Positions 46,336-55,942 of a DNA stretch of 64,000 nt are shown one piece after another. A program made the position numbers and the translations under genes. The DNA is taken from contig PAMZ01000018.1 of the NCBI GenBank assembly GCA_002707495.1, forward strand, positions 328,307 through 392,306. Reading direction: 5' to 3'. The notes under the pieces were generated by a model. That model was not told where the DNA came from, searched no databases, and saw nothing but the letters and a program-made list of their open reading frames with translations. Positions within the stretch are counted from its first letter, which is position 1. Each line of letters begins with the position of its first letter. This stretch comes from Halobacteriovoraceae bacterium (GTDB lineage Bacteria > Bdellovibrionota > Bacteriovoracia > Bacteriovoracales > Bacteriovoracaceae).

Positions 46336-47280
46336 ATGGAAACAGCAAAGCAAAACTTATATAGTATTCAGTTTGTATCAAATGTAACGGGTATAAATCC
46401 TCACACTATAAGGGCTTGGGAAAAGCGTTACGGGGCCACTAAGCCTGTGAGAGATAAGAACGGAAGAAGACTTTACTCTGATGGTGAAATTCATAGATTA
46501 GACTTATTAAACAAACTTGTAGGCTACGGTAATAATATTTCAGATATTGCCTATATGGATATTTCAGAACTAACAGAGGTTTTCGAAAAATATGGTGGGA
46601 AAAAGAATGACCATCAACAAGCAGATATCAATATAGATATAGAGTCTGCACTTAGTAGTATTTATCTTGGAGTTAAATTTTTTAAGCTTGATGTAATGAA
46701 CCACGAGTTAACAAAGGCGGCAGAAGCTTTATCTTCAATTGAATTTGCCATGAAGATTGTAAAGCCGTTGATTCAGGAAATTCGAAAGCTTAAGGGTGAG
46801 GGAGTGCTTTCACCAGATCAAAGAGAGCAGATTTATCTTATTATTAAGTCGCAATTGATTAAGAAGATTTACCTATTCAAAAATTCAGCTAACAATAAGA
46901 AGAAAATCCTAATTTGTAGTCCCCAAGGAAGACTTAATGAGTTGGGAGCAATGGCTGCAACTATTTTATTTTTAGATTTAAATTATGAGGTTGAGTTTTT
47001 GGGCGGAAATGTTAAACCAGAAATTCTTGGCGAGTTATCAAAGCAATTCAAAGCGGATTATATTTTTGTAGGGCTTAATTATAGTCATGAGTCTTCGATG
47101 TCTCTCACCGAAAAGCAGCGTTATCTAGAAATCTTGGGTGAAAATTTCTTTGAAAATACAAAAGTTCTCATTGGTGCTCATGACTATTGTTTTAGTGTTC
47201 CTCATCCAAACATGGAATGCTTTGATAATTTTGATGCTATGGTAAATAGAGTTGAGGGTACTCAATTAGCAGTCGTTTGA
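46336..47280 (+). CDS. MerR-type regulator with cobalamin-binding-fold domain, B12 site degenerate
   Basis: A 314-aa regulator. I choose the ATG at 46336 (AGGGAG site 8 nt upstream) over an earlier TTG. Residues 1-75 are a MerR winged helix (GINPHTIRAWEKRYGATKP, then GRRLYSDGEI); the remainder resembles the helical and Rossmann domains of CarH/LitR-type light sensors. The cobalamin ligand motif (DxHxxG) is replaced by a segment SPQGRLNELG without histidine, so it may not use B12. It stands alone between divergent regions and probably regulates nearby or its own promoter. Confidence 0.85.
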   Translation: METAKQNLYSIQFVSNVTGINPHTIRAWEKRYGATKPVRDKNGRRLYSDGEIHRLDLLNKLVGYGNNISDIAYMDISELTEVFEKYGGKKNDHQQADINIDIESALSSIYLGVKFFKLDVMNHELTKAAEALSSIEFAMKIVKPLIQEIRKLKGEGVLSPDQREQIYLIIKSQLIKKIYLFKNSANNKKKILICSPQGRLNELGAMAATILFLDLNYEVEFLGGNVKPEILGELSKQFKADYIFVGLNYSHESSMSLTEKQRYLEILGENFFENTKVLIGAHDYCFSVPHPNMECFDNFDAMVNRVEGTQLAVV

Positions 47281-47480
47281 TAGCTAGGCCCTCTTCCTTC
47301 ACTATTTTGACCTAACTGACTAGACAGGATGGTTTTCTCTGTGGATCCAGATGAAGGATTTTTAAAGACTCTTTCTGGTCTTGTAGGTATTTTAGTGTAA
47401 GTCCTAGGAGAACTGACTGAACCTGCAAAAAAGAACAAACTACAAATACAACACATAACAACGACAGCAATATTAATCAT
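47262..47480 (-). CDS. small hypothetical secreted protein
   Basis: A possible 72-aa protein with a hydrophobic N-terminus resembling a signal peptide (MINIAVVVMCCICSLFFFAG) followed by a Ser/Pro/Thr-rich tail. It overlaps the end of the MerR gene by 19 nt and has no good ribosome site. It fills an otherwise empty interval; it may be a chance frame. Confidence 0.3.
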   Translation of the reverse strand: MINIAVVVMCCICSLFFFAGSVSSPRTYTKIPTRPERVFKNPSSGSTEKTILSSQLGQNSEGRGPSYQTTAN

Positions 47481-47607
47481 AGAGCTATGATAGATTAAGT
47501 CTAAAATCGGAATACCATTTTTAAATCTAAACTAATGAAATTGAATATTTAATGTCTTAAAGCGAGACTTAATATGCCTACTATTGGTGGCAAAATCCGT
47601 AACAGTC

Positions 47608-48342
47608 TTACCGGTACTTTTCGTAATCATCTACCTTTGAAACAGAAAGCATCAACATTCTAAGTCTTAGTTTTTCCCAAATATTTTTGAACAAAAACTG
47701 AGTGCCATACCTAATAGAATCATCCTCACCTTTAAGGACTCGAATAATTTGAGCGTCAACGGGAACATTTCGACCGAGAATATCAAAATCTATACGTATT
47801 GAACTTCCTGATTCAATCATGTCATCTAATTGCAATAAAGCTCCACCAAAAGAAATATCAATGACTTTTCCGTGAACCTGCTGATCATTTAGAGTAATAA
47901 AGCATGGCTCATTTAAAGTATATCGCGAAGCCCTTTCCCACCATCTGAGATTTTTATCAAAGAATATTTCTCTAGACGTTGGTAATAACAAATACATCAT
48001 CATAAAAACATTAAAACAAAGAAGTGTATAAGCGGTCATAGAAGGAGATTCATCTAGATACGGCCAACTATAAGGTTCATAGTTTAAATGAAAATATAAA
48101 GAATAAAGTTGAATCGTTATAAAGGCTAAATATGAATATAGTTTAACACTTAATAATAAAAGCCCTGATACAGGAAAGAGAAACCAATAATTAAAAAAAT
48201 CTAAACTACCAAGCCCCAAAGTTCTTTGTAAAACAGAAAAGTAGTCAAATTCAGACTCGATACTTATAAAGGCGGTTCTTAGAAAAGGTTCTAGCAGAAG
48301 AAAAATAGCAAATAGCTTAAGTATTAAAGGTCTGCGTAACAT
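47608..48342 (-). CDS. membrane-anchored PilZ-domain protein
   Basis: A 244-aa protein with about four N-terminal membrane helices (residues 1-130) and a cytoplasmic PilZ domain. The c-di-GMP motif RxxxR is RWWER near residue 136 and the second motif is DISFGG (DxSxxG) near 166, both intact, so c-di-GMP binding is likely. It is divergent from the gliding-type operon with 90 bp between them and could link c-di-GMP to motility. Confidence 0.85.
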   Translation of the reverse strand: MLRRPLILKLFAIFLLLEPFLRTAFISIESEFDYFSVLQRTLGLGSLDFFNYWFLFPVSGLLLLSVKLYSYLAFITIQLYSLYFHLNYEPYSWPYLDESPSMTAYTLLCFNVFMMMYLLLPTSREIFFDKNLRWWERASRYTLNEPCFITLNDQQVHGKVIDISFGGALLQLDDMIESGSSIRIDFDILGRNVPVDAQIIRVLKGEDDSIRYGTQFLFKNIWEKLRLRMLMLSVSKVDDYEKYR

Positions 48343-48432
48343 TTATAACCTATGTTGTTTAATATGGTTGCGCCAAATTTGTAATCTATTAATATTTTAA
48401 TATAAGTTTAATTTATAGCAACGATAAAGAAC

Positions 48433-49134
48433 ATGAAAAGACCATTATACTCAAGCTTGATATGCTGTTTGATAGCTATTTCTAGTATCTCTTTAGCCGA
48501 TGATAAATCTCTCTACGATTTTAAGTGGCTTGATGAAGGAGAGAAAGTTTATGTCATTCAGAACAAAGAATATGTAAAGGCGGGAAGAATAGGAATTGAC
48601 TTAAGCTTGATTGATTCGGATAGTTCGCCTTTTCAAGATACTACAGGTTTTGTAGGTTCATTAACTTATTATATTTCAGAAACACTCTCTCTCGATATCA
48701 CTTACAAGCAATATAACAATGAAGATAGCGGCGATCTTAGTAATCTGCTAAATCAAATTGGTGATGGGGTTGTCCCTATTATTAGAAAAATTAATACCGC
48801 TGCACTTGTTCACATTAATTGGATTCCGTTTTATGGAAAAATAAATACTTTTAATCAAATCTTCTTTTTTGATTGGGGAGTAGGCTTTGGGGTTGGTCAA
48901 TTCCAAACGGAAGGAAATTGGGAGACATTTGACCAGGACGTTGGGCTTAAATACACAACAGACCAAGATACTGGCTTTAATTTAAGGTCATTTGCAAAGT
49001 TTTATACTAGAAATAATCTCACATTTGGCATCGAATATAATTTAACTGGCGTTGATACGATCAAAGACCCTCAGGGCAAAAGTGCATACCTATACTTTGC
49101 CGACATAATGGCTTCTGTGGGGTATATATTTTGA
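48433..49134 (+). CDS. outer membrane beta-barrel protein of gliding-type operon
   Basis: A 233-aa protein with signal peptide (about 1-22, ending LAD) and alternating hydrophobic strands ending in a C-terminal aromatic (GYIF), typical of an outer membrane barrel. It resembles the myxobacterial-type OMP barrels (GltA/GltB-like) that accompany gliding genes. It is the first gene of a run of nine overlapping genes and overlaps the next by 4 nt. Confidence 0.7.
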   Translation: MKRPLYSSLICCLIAISSISLADDKSLYDFKWLDEGEKVYVIQNKEYVKAGRIGIDLSLIDSDSSPFQDTTGFVGSLTYYISETLSLDITYKQYNNEDSGDLSNLLNQIGDGVVPIIRKINTAALVHINWIPFYGKINTFNQIFFFDWGVGFGVGQFQTEGNWETFDQDVGLKYTTDQDTGFNLRSFAKFYTRNNLTFGIEYNLTGVDTIKDPQGKSAYLYFADIMASVGYIF

Positions 49135-50483
49135 GCCGACTCACAGCTCTGATCATATTGCTTTTAACTCTTTCTCAAGTTGCGAATTCAAACACAACTT
49201 CTTTTACAAAAATGTTTGATATCGTCTTTAGAAATGATCTCTACTATTCTTCTTATCTTTTTTTAAAAAAGGCGATTCACTCTAAGGGAGTTGTATCACA
49301 GGAAAAGATTAATATCGTTCTAGACTCCATTCATCCATCTGTGTTTATCCATGATTATGAGTTGGATAAGTTTGTGTCAACAAAGACAAATATAGACTAT
49401 GCTGTAGGGGTTAGACGATTCTTTCTCAATGATTTTAAGACTGCCAAAAGAAAATTCTCCTCAGTTCGACAAAATAATTCAATGTTTATTGAAAGTAATT
49501 ATCTATTGGGACTTATTTATTTGACAGAAAATAAGACTCAAATTGCTTCACGTTATTTTAAAAGGTGTGTTAGATTTGCAGACAAAAAAAAGCGAACAGA
49601 CTTTAAATCAGAAGCCTATATAAAAACATTTAAAAATAGGTGCATACAACAAGTTGCTCGCATAAGTTTTTCTCAAAAAAATTATCAAGCCAGTCTTAGA
49701 ATTATGGATTATGTAAAAAAGACTGATTATATATGGCCAAGGTTTCTTTTGGATCGAGCATGGTCTTACTATTGGAGTGGACAAAATGAACGCGCGCTCG
49801 GAAGTGTAATGACGTATAAAGCACCAATGCTTAGAAGATTTATGATTCCAGAAGCCAATTACCTAAGAGCACTGATTTATTATGAAATGTGCTATTTTGA
49901 AAAAGCTGAAAATATAAAGGAAGATTTTAATAATGCTACTTGGAAATATAGAAATTTCGCTAAAACAGCGAGCAAAAATAGATTGTTAAGGCTTATAAGC
50001 TTAAATGACGCCCCAAAAAGAAAAGAAGACCAATTTTTATACTATTATTTAAAAGGCTATAAGAAGGATATTAGATACTTCAGTTTTCAAGAAGCCTCAA
50101 GTCGAATCTTGAATGAAATTAAAAAGCTATCAAGAGTTAAGAGTCTAAAACAGGCAAAGCTATTTCTTAATTCACTCTATTATTACAAAAGAGTAATCAA
50201 GGAAGATTTCTCAGACTTCTTAAAAAACTTAACGAATGATTATTTTTCACAGATTAATCATACGAGAAATGCATTCGTTAAACTTGACCTTATGATTAGC
50301 TTGAAAAAAAGGAAGAATATTGCTGCCAATAAATCTTCTAAATTTAAAGACAAGATGAAAACAATAGACTTAGATCAAATTCCTAATACAGACGAAAAAT
50401 TTATTTGGGACTTTCAAGGTGGATTTTGGGCTGATGAATTGGGTGACTATGCTATTGCACTAGATAATAGGTGCCGTTCATGA
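49131..50483 (+). CDS. secreted TPR protein of gliding-type operon
   Basis: A 450-aa protein with signal peptide (1-20) and several TPR-like helical pairs (for example FIESNYLLGLIYLTENKTQIASRYFKR). The start is a TTG overlapping the previous stop (TTGA). It is probably a periplasmic scaffold of the envelope-spanning gliding complex. I cannot assign it to one named Glt protein. Confidence 0.65.
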   Translation: MSRLTALIILLLTLSQVANSNTTSFTKMFDIVFRNDLYYSSYLFLKKAIHSKGVVSQEKINIVLDSIHPSVFIHDYELDKFVSTKTNIDYAVGVRRFFLNDFKTAKRKFSSVRQNNSMFIESNYLLGLIYLTENKTQIASRYFKRCVRFADKKKRTDFKSEAYIKTFKNRCIQQVARISFSQKNYQASLRIMDYVKKTDYIWPRFLLDRAWSYYWSGQNERALGSVMTYKAPMLRRFMIPEANYLRALIYYEMCYFEKAENIKEDFNNATWKYRNFAKTASKNRLLRLISLNDAPKRKEDQFLYYYLKGYKKDIRYFSFQEASSRILNEIKKLSRVKSLKQAKLFLNSLYYYKRVIKEDFSDFLKNLTNDYFSQINHTRNAFVKLDLMISLKKRKNIAANKSSKFKDKMKTIDLDQIPNTDEKFIWDFQGGFWADELGDYAIALDNRCRS

Positions 50484-50728
50484 AGATATTAAGACTTTTA
50501 CTTTTTCTATTTACTCTATCTCTCCCTAGTTTCGCTCAGGAAAAAAAAGTCATAATAAAATATCAAAAACGGCAAAAAATTGATCTAGGAGCTCTACTCA
50601 TTGATGGTGAAGTCGTTACGCCAGGCGATTTTACGATAGATAACGAAAAAGAAAAAGCTAGCGAGTTACTATACAAGAGAAAAAATTATAATAATAGATT
50701 AAGAATAAATATAGAGTACGTTTTTTAA
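50480..50728 (+). CDS. CglF-like small secreted protein
   Basis: An 82-aa protein with signal peptide (to about residue 17). I choose the ATG at 50480, overlapping the preceding TGA. The mature part has the pattern YQKRQKIDLGALLIDGEVVTPGDF followed by a basic, aromatic-rich tail, which resembles the CglF family of myxobacterial gliding proteins (YKKRTxIDF...GELxxP). It lies just before the motor genes. Confidence 0.55.
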   Translation: MKILRLLLFLFTLSLPSFAQEKKVIIKYQKRQKIDLGALLIDGEVVTPGDFTIDNEKEKASELLYKRKNYNNRLRINIEYVF

Positions 50729-50738
50729 GGAGTAAAAA

Positions 50739-51371
50739 GTGGATGGTTTTTCATTAGGTGTTTTTATGAAAGAAGGAGGACCTTTTATGTGGGTCATCCT
50801 AATGGTGTTTTTAACAGGGCTAGGGTTATGTTTTTATAAATTTATCCAATTGAAAAGACAAGATGTTAATGGTTCAAGACTATTTGACCTGGTAAAAAAA
50901 TATGTCTTAGAAAACAATGTAGAAGAAGCTCTAAATTCATTGGCTGGAAGCAAATCTGTGTTAGCAAAAATTTTACGTTCTGGACTTAAACGTGCGAACG
51001 AAGAAAGACAGCTTGTTGAAGATGCTGTTGCAACTTCGATTATGGAGCATACTCCTAAAATCAGCTATCAGCTAAATTATATATCCTTAATCGCAAACAC
51101 ATCGACTCTGATTGGACTACTGGGAACGATTCAGGGTCTGATCATCTCTTTTGCTGGAGTTGGACAGGGGGAAGATGCAAAGGCAGAGGCATTGGCTAGT
51201 GGTATTGCCAAGGCTATGAACACTACGGCATTTGGACTAATTTCTGCGATTATTATCATGGCGCTACATACTTATTTAACTAGCAAGGCAGGTCGAATTA
51301 ATGACCGAATTGATGAATATTCAGCAAAGCTTATTGACCTACTAAGCGTAAAAAAGAAATTAAATCAATGA
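50739..51371 (+). CDS. aglR: TolQ/ExbB-type motor protein, AglR-like
   Basis: A 210-aa inner membrane protein with three helices, of the TolQ/ExbB/MotA type that conducts protons. Conserved segments are NTSTLIGLLGTIQGLI and AKAMNTTAFGLI. It starts with GTG behind an AAGGAG site. Followed by two TolR/ExbD-type genes it makes the three-gene motor set (AglR with AglQ and AglS) that powers gliding; a Tol or Exb role is less likely because of the gliding-type neighbours. Confidence 0.82.
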   Translation: MDGFSLGVFMKEGGPFMWVILMVFLTGLGLCFYKFIQLKRQDVNGSRLFDLVKKYVLENNVEEALNSLAGSKSVLAKILRSGLKRANEERQLVEDAVATSIMEHTPKISYQLNYISLIANTSTLIGLLGTIQGLIISFAGVGQGEDAKAEALASGIAKAMNTTAFGLISAIIIMALHTYLTSKAGRINDRIDEYSAKLIDLLSVKKKLNQ

Positions 51372-51883
51372 TTAAATTGAGATCTAGAGAACAGCAGAAG
51401 TTAGAGCGGCTAAATCTGGTACCGATTATGGATGCTGTTTTCATTTTCATATTTTTCTTATTGTTTTCAGCCCAGTTTATTGAACTTGTTCTTTTGGAGG
51501 CTGAAGCACCCGTTGTAAGCAATATATCTACTCCAAGTGAATTAGATGAAGAGCCTTTGAATTTGAATATCAAAATTTACGATGGAAGATTAGAACTATA
51601 TACTGGAATTGTTCCAACCATGCAGTTTAAAGTCTATCTCGAAGATTCAAGTGCACTTACTAGACTGAAAGAACGCTTAATTAAATTCAGGAAAAATAAT
51701 CCAAAAGATGATGAACTTATTATAAGTCCACAACCCTCGACTAGCTACAATCAGGTGATAAAGGTGATAGAGGCGAGCCAGACTATCCCAAAGGGGCAAA
51801 GGCTTCAAATTTTTAAGAATGGAAAGCAAGAAATTCTGCGCAAGATTTATAGTAAAATTGTTCTGGAGCCTTTAGAGAAATGA
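51368..51883 (+). CDS. TolR/ExbD-type motor protein (AglQ/AglS-like), first copy
   Basis: A 171-aa protein with one membrane helix carrying the functional aspartate (NLVPIMDAVFIFIFFLLF) and a periplasmic domain. It overlaps both neighbours by 4 nt. With AglR-like protein it should form the proton-driven stator. The extra C-terminal length compared with TolR (about 140 aa) is modest. Confidence 0.8.
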   Translation: MIKLRSREQQKLERLNLVPIMDAVFIFIFFLLFSAQFIELVLLEAEAPVVSNISTPSELDEEPLNLNIKIYDGRLELYTGIVPTMQFKVYLEDSSALTRLKERLIKFRKNNPKDDELIISPQPSTSYNQVIKVIEASQTIPKGQRLQIFKNGKQEILRKIYSKIVLEPLEK

Positions 51884-52356
51884 ATTTTAGAGATAAATTT
51901 AAAAGAAAAAAGAAAGTCCAAACAACTGTTGAAGAATTTGATATCACCTCACTTCTAGATATTTTGGTCATACTTCTCGTTTTTCTATTAACTCGGTATG
52001 ATGCTAGTGACTTTAGAATTGATCTTACTAATAACCTTACTCTTCCTTCCGCATTTCAGAAGGCACTCGTACGTAGAGGAGAGGTTATACAAGTGAACTC
52101 TAATAGAACAATCTTTTTAAATGGCAAAGACTTTGGATCATTATTCTCATCAGTTGCAATAGAGAAACTAACTAATGCACTACGAGAGAGAGGAATACAA
52201 ATCGATAAAAAGGATGACTCAGAAACTCCAAAAGCTAAAATTATTAATCTTGTGTTTGATAAAAACCTTGATTATAGATCGATTGATAAAATTTTAACAC
52301 TTTCAGCCTCTGTTGGATTTACTGAGTACAAACTTATAGTTGAGGAAGAAAAGTGA
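51880..52356 (+). CDS. TolR/ExbD-type motor protein (AglQ/AglS-like), second copy
   Basis: A 158-aa protein with the TolR-type helix and aspartate (DITSLLDILVILLVFLL) and a periplasmic domain ending in VGFTEYKLIVEEEK, the standard ExbD C-terminal fold. It overlaps both neighbours by 4 nt. Two TolR-type genes behind one TolQ-type gene is the hallmark of the AglRQS arrangement. Confidence 0.82.
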   Translation: MNFRDKFKRKKKVQTTVEEFDITSLLDILVILLVFLLTRYDASDFRIDLTNNLTLPSAFQKALVRRGEVIQVNSNRTIFLNGKDFGSLFSSVAIEKLTNALRERGIQIDKKDDSETPKAKIINLVFDKNLDYRSIDKILTLSASVGFTEYKLIVEEEK

Positions 52357-55118
52357 AAATAGCGATTTATATCGTTATTATGACTGCGATAGGCTTTGCT
52401 CATGCCAATGAAAAATGGACCCAATATTATAGTATCGTAAATAAAGACATAGCAAAAATTGAAGCATTAAAGAGTAAAGATTTAAGTCTTCAGATTAGAC
52501 TTTTTGAACTCTATGGGGAAAAGCTTTCTTTATTATTGGAAAAAGAAAATGAATACAAAATTAAATACCTAGCAACGGGTAAATCTAAAAAACTTAACCA
52601 GGTTATGTCACTTCAAAAAAATAGCCTTTTAAAGCTTGAAATTATAGCGCGAAATATAGAAAGGCAAACTACGAAGCTATCTGTCCTTACAAAGATTAAC
52701 TATTATCGCGCTTTGAATTACTATCTTGTTAAAGACTATAAACGTTTTTACACACACATTAAAAAAGCCGAAAAAACAAATAAAGACTCAAAACTTGAAT
52801 ATTTAATAAACTCTAAATTAGCTGATCATCATTATAATGAAGGTGAATTTCAACGAGCATCCTTTTATTATAAAAAAATTCTGGGAAACAAGAGTAATGG
52901 TTGGCTTACAAAAATTTACTATAATTTAGCCTGGTGTGAGTTAAAGCAAAAAAGATACTCTACGGCCCTTTCATCAGTGAAAATGGCATATTCTTTCGAG
53001 CAAAAAAAAGGATATTTTAAGGTCGGAGAGCAATTAATAGATGCTATATTGCTTTTTCATGCAATCTCTAGAAAGACTGATGAAGGTCTTGACTACCTTT
53101 CTCAACAAAAGATTTCTAATTTTCAAAATTTAATCAAATATCTTCATTATGTTTTTGAAAATGGAAATCGTAGTAAGATTAGTAAAATAATTAGTAGCCT
53201 CGATCGATTAGAGAAAAATAGTGACCAACAACTTCAACTTTTAGAAAAAAAGATTGTAGTTTACCGACCGCTAAAGAAGTTCAGTCTTATTCAGGGAGAA
53301 TTTCAGGCTTTTGAAAATCGCTTTCCCAAGATAAAGTTAAACAAGATTAAAGAAGAAACTCGAAGTGACCTCAAAAATGCAATTGTCTCTTATACGGGAT
53401 ACCTTCAAGAATTAGTTAAATCTAAAAGACTAATATCCGAAAAATCCAAAAGGAAATATGTGAGTTATATTGCAAGCAATTTCGGAATAATGAAGTTAAT
53501 CGATCCAAAGAGTTCTATGGAATATAATTATTATGAAGGTGAAACATATTTTTCATTAGGTGACTTCTCAAAAGCTTCGAAAGTTTATGTTGATGGAATT
53601 AAAAAATATCAGCAGAGTGACAAAAAGAATAAAGAGTATACAGCTAAAACTTATGAATCCCTTTTTAAAGCAATTGAAAAACAAAATAAGCCTGATGAAA
53701 GGCTTCTACTTTTTTCACTCCAATCCTATCTTAAAAGTTTTCCAAGAGGACTTAAGTCAAAGTTAGTGCATCAACGGCTGGTGAATTTCTATCAGAGTAA
53801 AGGTGAAACTAAGAAAGTGCTTGCAGCACTGAGATCATATAATCGAAATTACCCTTCAGATATTAATCTTCAAAGAGACTATTACAAAACACTTTTAAAT
53901 GAATCTATAGATAAAAAAGATATTAACTCACTCAATAGTCTGAAAAATTTGATTGATAAAGGCTTTTTAAAGTTTCCAAAAGAAGAGTCTGCAAAGATTG
54001 GGCTCGTTATAACTCAACTTTACTTCTCAAAATATGACAACCTAGAAAAGCAGGGTAAGAATTTAGAGGCATTAAAAGGATTTGATTCAATTTATAAAGA
54101 TAAAAAAAATGACTATAAGTTAAGGGTGGAGGCTTTAAGGAAAAAGCTTTTCCTGTTGAATAAAGAAAAGTTGTTAGTTGAGCTAGGTGATGAGATTGTT
54201 TCGGCTGCTAAGTTTTACAATGTCAAAATGAAAAAGACTTATGGCGCGGAACTGGTTATCTACGCAGAGGGAATCTGTTCTGGTGATGAGCTTTTAAAAT
54301 GTACTCAATCAGCTAGTGCGCTAATTAAAGATCCTAAAATTAAAACCTCTAAGGCATTGAAGAATTTTTATTTCAAGATTACTTCAGCTCAATCTGGAAA
54401 TTATGAAGAGGCTTATGCCATGGCCAATTCTTCTGCAAAGAAGAATTATTTATTCAAAATAATTGTAGAAGAAAGTCCGAACTTTAGAATTCCACTGTTC
54501 GTGAAGTATTATGCACTACCTCAGTATAAGTCCATAATTGATGCGGAAATCGAAAGAAAATTTCTTAATAGCTTCTATCATACACTTTCTTTTAAAAGTT
54601 TTGAGCGTTTTCTCATCAGAACACCATTCAAGAAGTTAAAAAACTCCTACGAATTGCGAATATCAAAAATTAAAAATTCTATTTCTATGTCACGTTTTTC
54701 ATTTACCAAAGTCCCCACAGCCGAAAAAATTTCAGCAGAGCAATTTGGAACATTTGGAGGGCAGTTTAATTTAGATCTTACTAAAATAATAAATAAAATT
54801 AACTCTGGTTTGGTTAGTATAGATCCCAATTTTGCTCCCTACTACTTGTCCAATGTTATTAAAAATTTTCGAATTCAAAGTGAGAGCTTTAAAAAATTCG
54901 CACCTGCCTCAGATGACAGTCAACTAGAGTCAGCCATGAATGACGAAATGGCTAAGCTTCATCAATTTTTAGATCAAAAACTTTTAGAGTATCAGCAATT
55001 ATATTTCGAATCTATAAAGCGAACAGCGAATTTGTCTGGAGCAAAGAAATATAGCAGAGGAATAATTGATTCTCCGATGAAAAATGATTTAGAAGGTTTG
55101 GGTTTATGGCAAAACTAG
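52353..55118 (+). CDS. large secreted TPR protein of gliding-type operon
   Basis: A 921-aa protein with signal peptide (1-19, ending HAN), started by a GTG overlapping the previous stop. Almost all of it is TPR or TPR-like helices, for example FYYKKILGNKSNGWLTKIYYNLAWCELKQ. Size, export signal and position suggest a periplasmic scaffold comparable to GltD/AgmU, but the repeats alone cannot prove orthology. Confidence 0.65.
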   Translation: MKIAIYIVIMTAIGFAHANEKWTQYYSIVNKDIAKIEALKSKDLSLQIRLFELYGEKLSLLLEKENEYKIKYLATGKSKKLNQVMSLQKNSLLKLEIIARNIERQTTKLSVLTKINYYRALNYYLVKDYKRFYTHIKKAEKTNKDSKLEYLINSKLADHHYNEGEFQRASFYYKKILGNKSNGWLTKIYYNLAWCELKQKRYSTALSSVKMAYSFEQKKGYFKVGEQLIDAILLFHAISRKTDEGLDYLSQQKISNFQNLIKYLHYVFENGNRSKISKIISSLDRLEKNSDQQLQLLEKKIVVYRPLKKFSLIQGEFQAFENRFPKIKLNKIKEETRSDLKNAIVSYTGYLQELVKSKRLISEKSKRKYVSYIASNFGIMKLIDPKSSMEYNYYEGETYFSLGDFSKASKVYVDGIKKYQQSDKKNKEYTAKTYESLFKAIEKQNKPDERLLLFSLQSYLKSFPRGLKSKLVHQRLVNFYQSKGETKKVLAALRSYNRNYPSDINLQRDYYKTLLNESIDKKDINSLNSLKNLIDKGFLKFPKEESAKIGLVITQLYFSKYDNLEKQGKNLEALKGFDSIYKDKKNDYKLRVEALRKKLFLLNKEKLLVELGDEIVSAAKFYNVKMKKTYGAELVIYAEGICSGDELLKCTQSASALIKDPKIKTSKALKNFYFKITSAQSGNYEEAYAMANSSAKKNYLFKIIVEESPNFRIPLFVKYYALPQYKSIIDAEIERKFLNSFYHTLSFKSFERFLIRTPFKKLKNSYELRISKIKNSISMSRFSFTKVPTAEKISAEQFGTFGGQFNLDLTKIINKINSGLVSIDPNFAPYYLSNVIKNFRIQSESFKKFAPASDDSQLESAMNDEMAKLHQFLDQKLLEYQQLYFESIKRTANLSGAKKYSRGIIDSPMKNDLEGLGLWQN

Positions 55119-55942
55119 TGGTTTTCTTAATACTTTTTATAGGTTGCTCAAACGTCGCTAAAAAGGGACAGGTCTCAATGTCTATTAGTATGAGAGACAA
55201 TTTGTTTGCTCAGCAGACATTAATGGAGAGATATAAAAATATAAATGATGAATTTTTCCTGGGTTTAAGTTTTGATGATTGCCTTTTAAAATGGGAAGAG
55301 GAAGTCACAAGCATAAAGAATCAATTAAGAAAAGTAGTTGATCCAAAGATGCGAACTTATCTATGGTATCGCTTGGGAAATTGCTATCACTATGTAGATT
55401 CACCAAAATTTAGCTTATATTACTATGATCTCGCACTGAGTAGTAATCTTTTGCCATCATCCAAAAAATCTGTCGTTTCTTATAATTTTGCTCGGGCTTA
55501 TTCCTCCAAGGGTCTCGTTGTGCTGGCTGAAAACTTTTACCGTGATGCTCTAAAGGAAGATCCCTCAAATGGTCTAGCAGCTATAGAGTTAAGTCTCCTA
55601 TATACAAATCAAGGTGATTATAAACAGGCGATGAGGTTATTACGAGATGTACAAGCACGTTTTAAAAAGAGTGATTTCGTCAGGTTTTTGATTGGTGTGA
55701 ACTACTTTGGACTTGATGATTCAAATAGCCTTCAAAGTAAAGTTATCCCTTATTTAAACGATAAGAGTATCGGAGCTAAATTGCTTCTTCTTGCGAATGA
55801 TTACCTTCGTAGGATTAAAAAGAAAGAAGATTTACTTGATCGTTTGGGGAATATTGAAGCACCTCTTCCACCATATCGCGCTTTTAAAGATCTTCTTCGA
55901 GTGAGAATTGATAGGTCTTTGAATGACAAGAAACAAATTTGA
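55106..55942 (+). CDS. TPR lipoprotein of gliding-type operon (GltE/AglT-like)
   Basis: A 278-aa protein with a lipobox near residues 11-14 (FIGC) and TPR repeats (residues about 75-200). It overlaps the previous gene by 13 nt and the next by 20 nt. A TPR lipoprotein in this position is comparable to GltE/AglT; the fit is by architecture and context. Confidence 0.65.
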   Translation: MAKLVVFLILFIGCSNVAKKGQVSMSISMRDNLFAQQTLMERYKNINDEFFLGLSFDDCLLKWEEEVTSIKNQLRKVVDPKMRTYLWYRLGNCYHYVDSPKFSLYYYDLALSSNLLPSSKKSVVSYNFARAYSSKGLVVLAENFYRDALKEDPSNGLAAIELSLLYTNQGDYKQAMRLLRDVQARFKKSDFVRFLIGVNYFGLDDSNSLQSKVIPYLNDKSIGAKLLLLANDYLRRIKKKEDLLDRLGNIEAPLPPYRAFKDLLRVRIDRSLNDKKQI

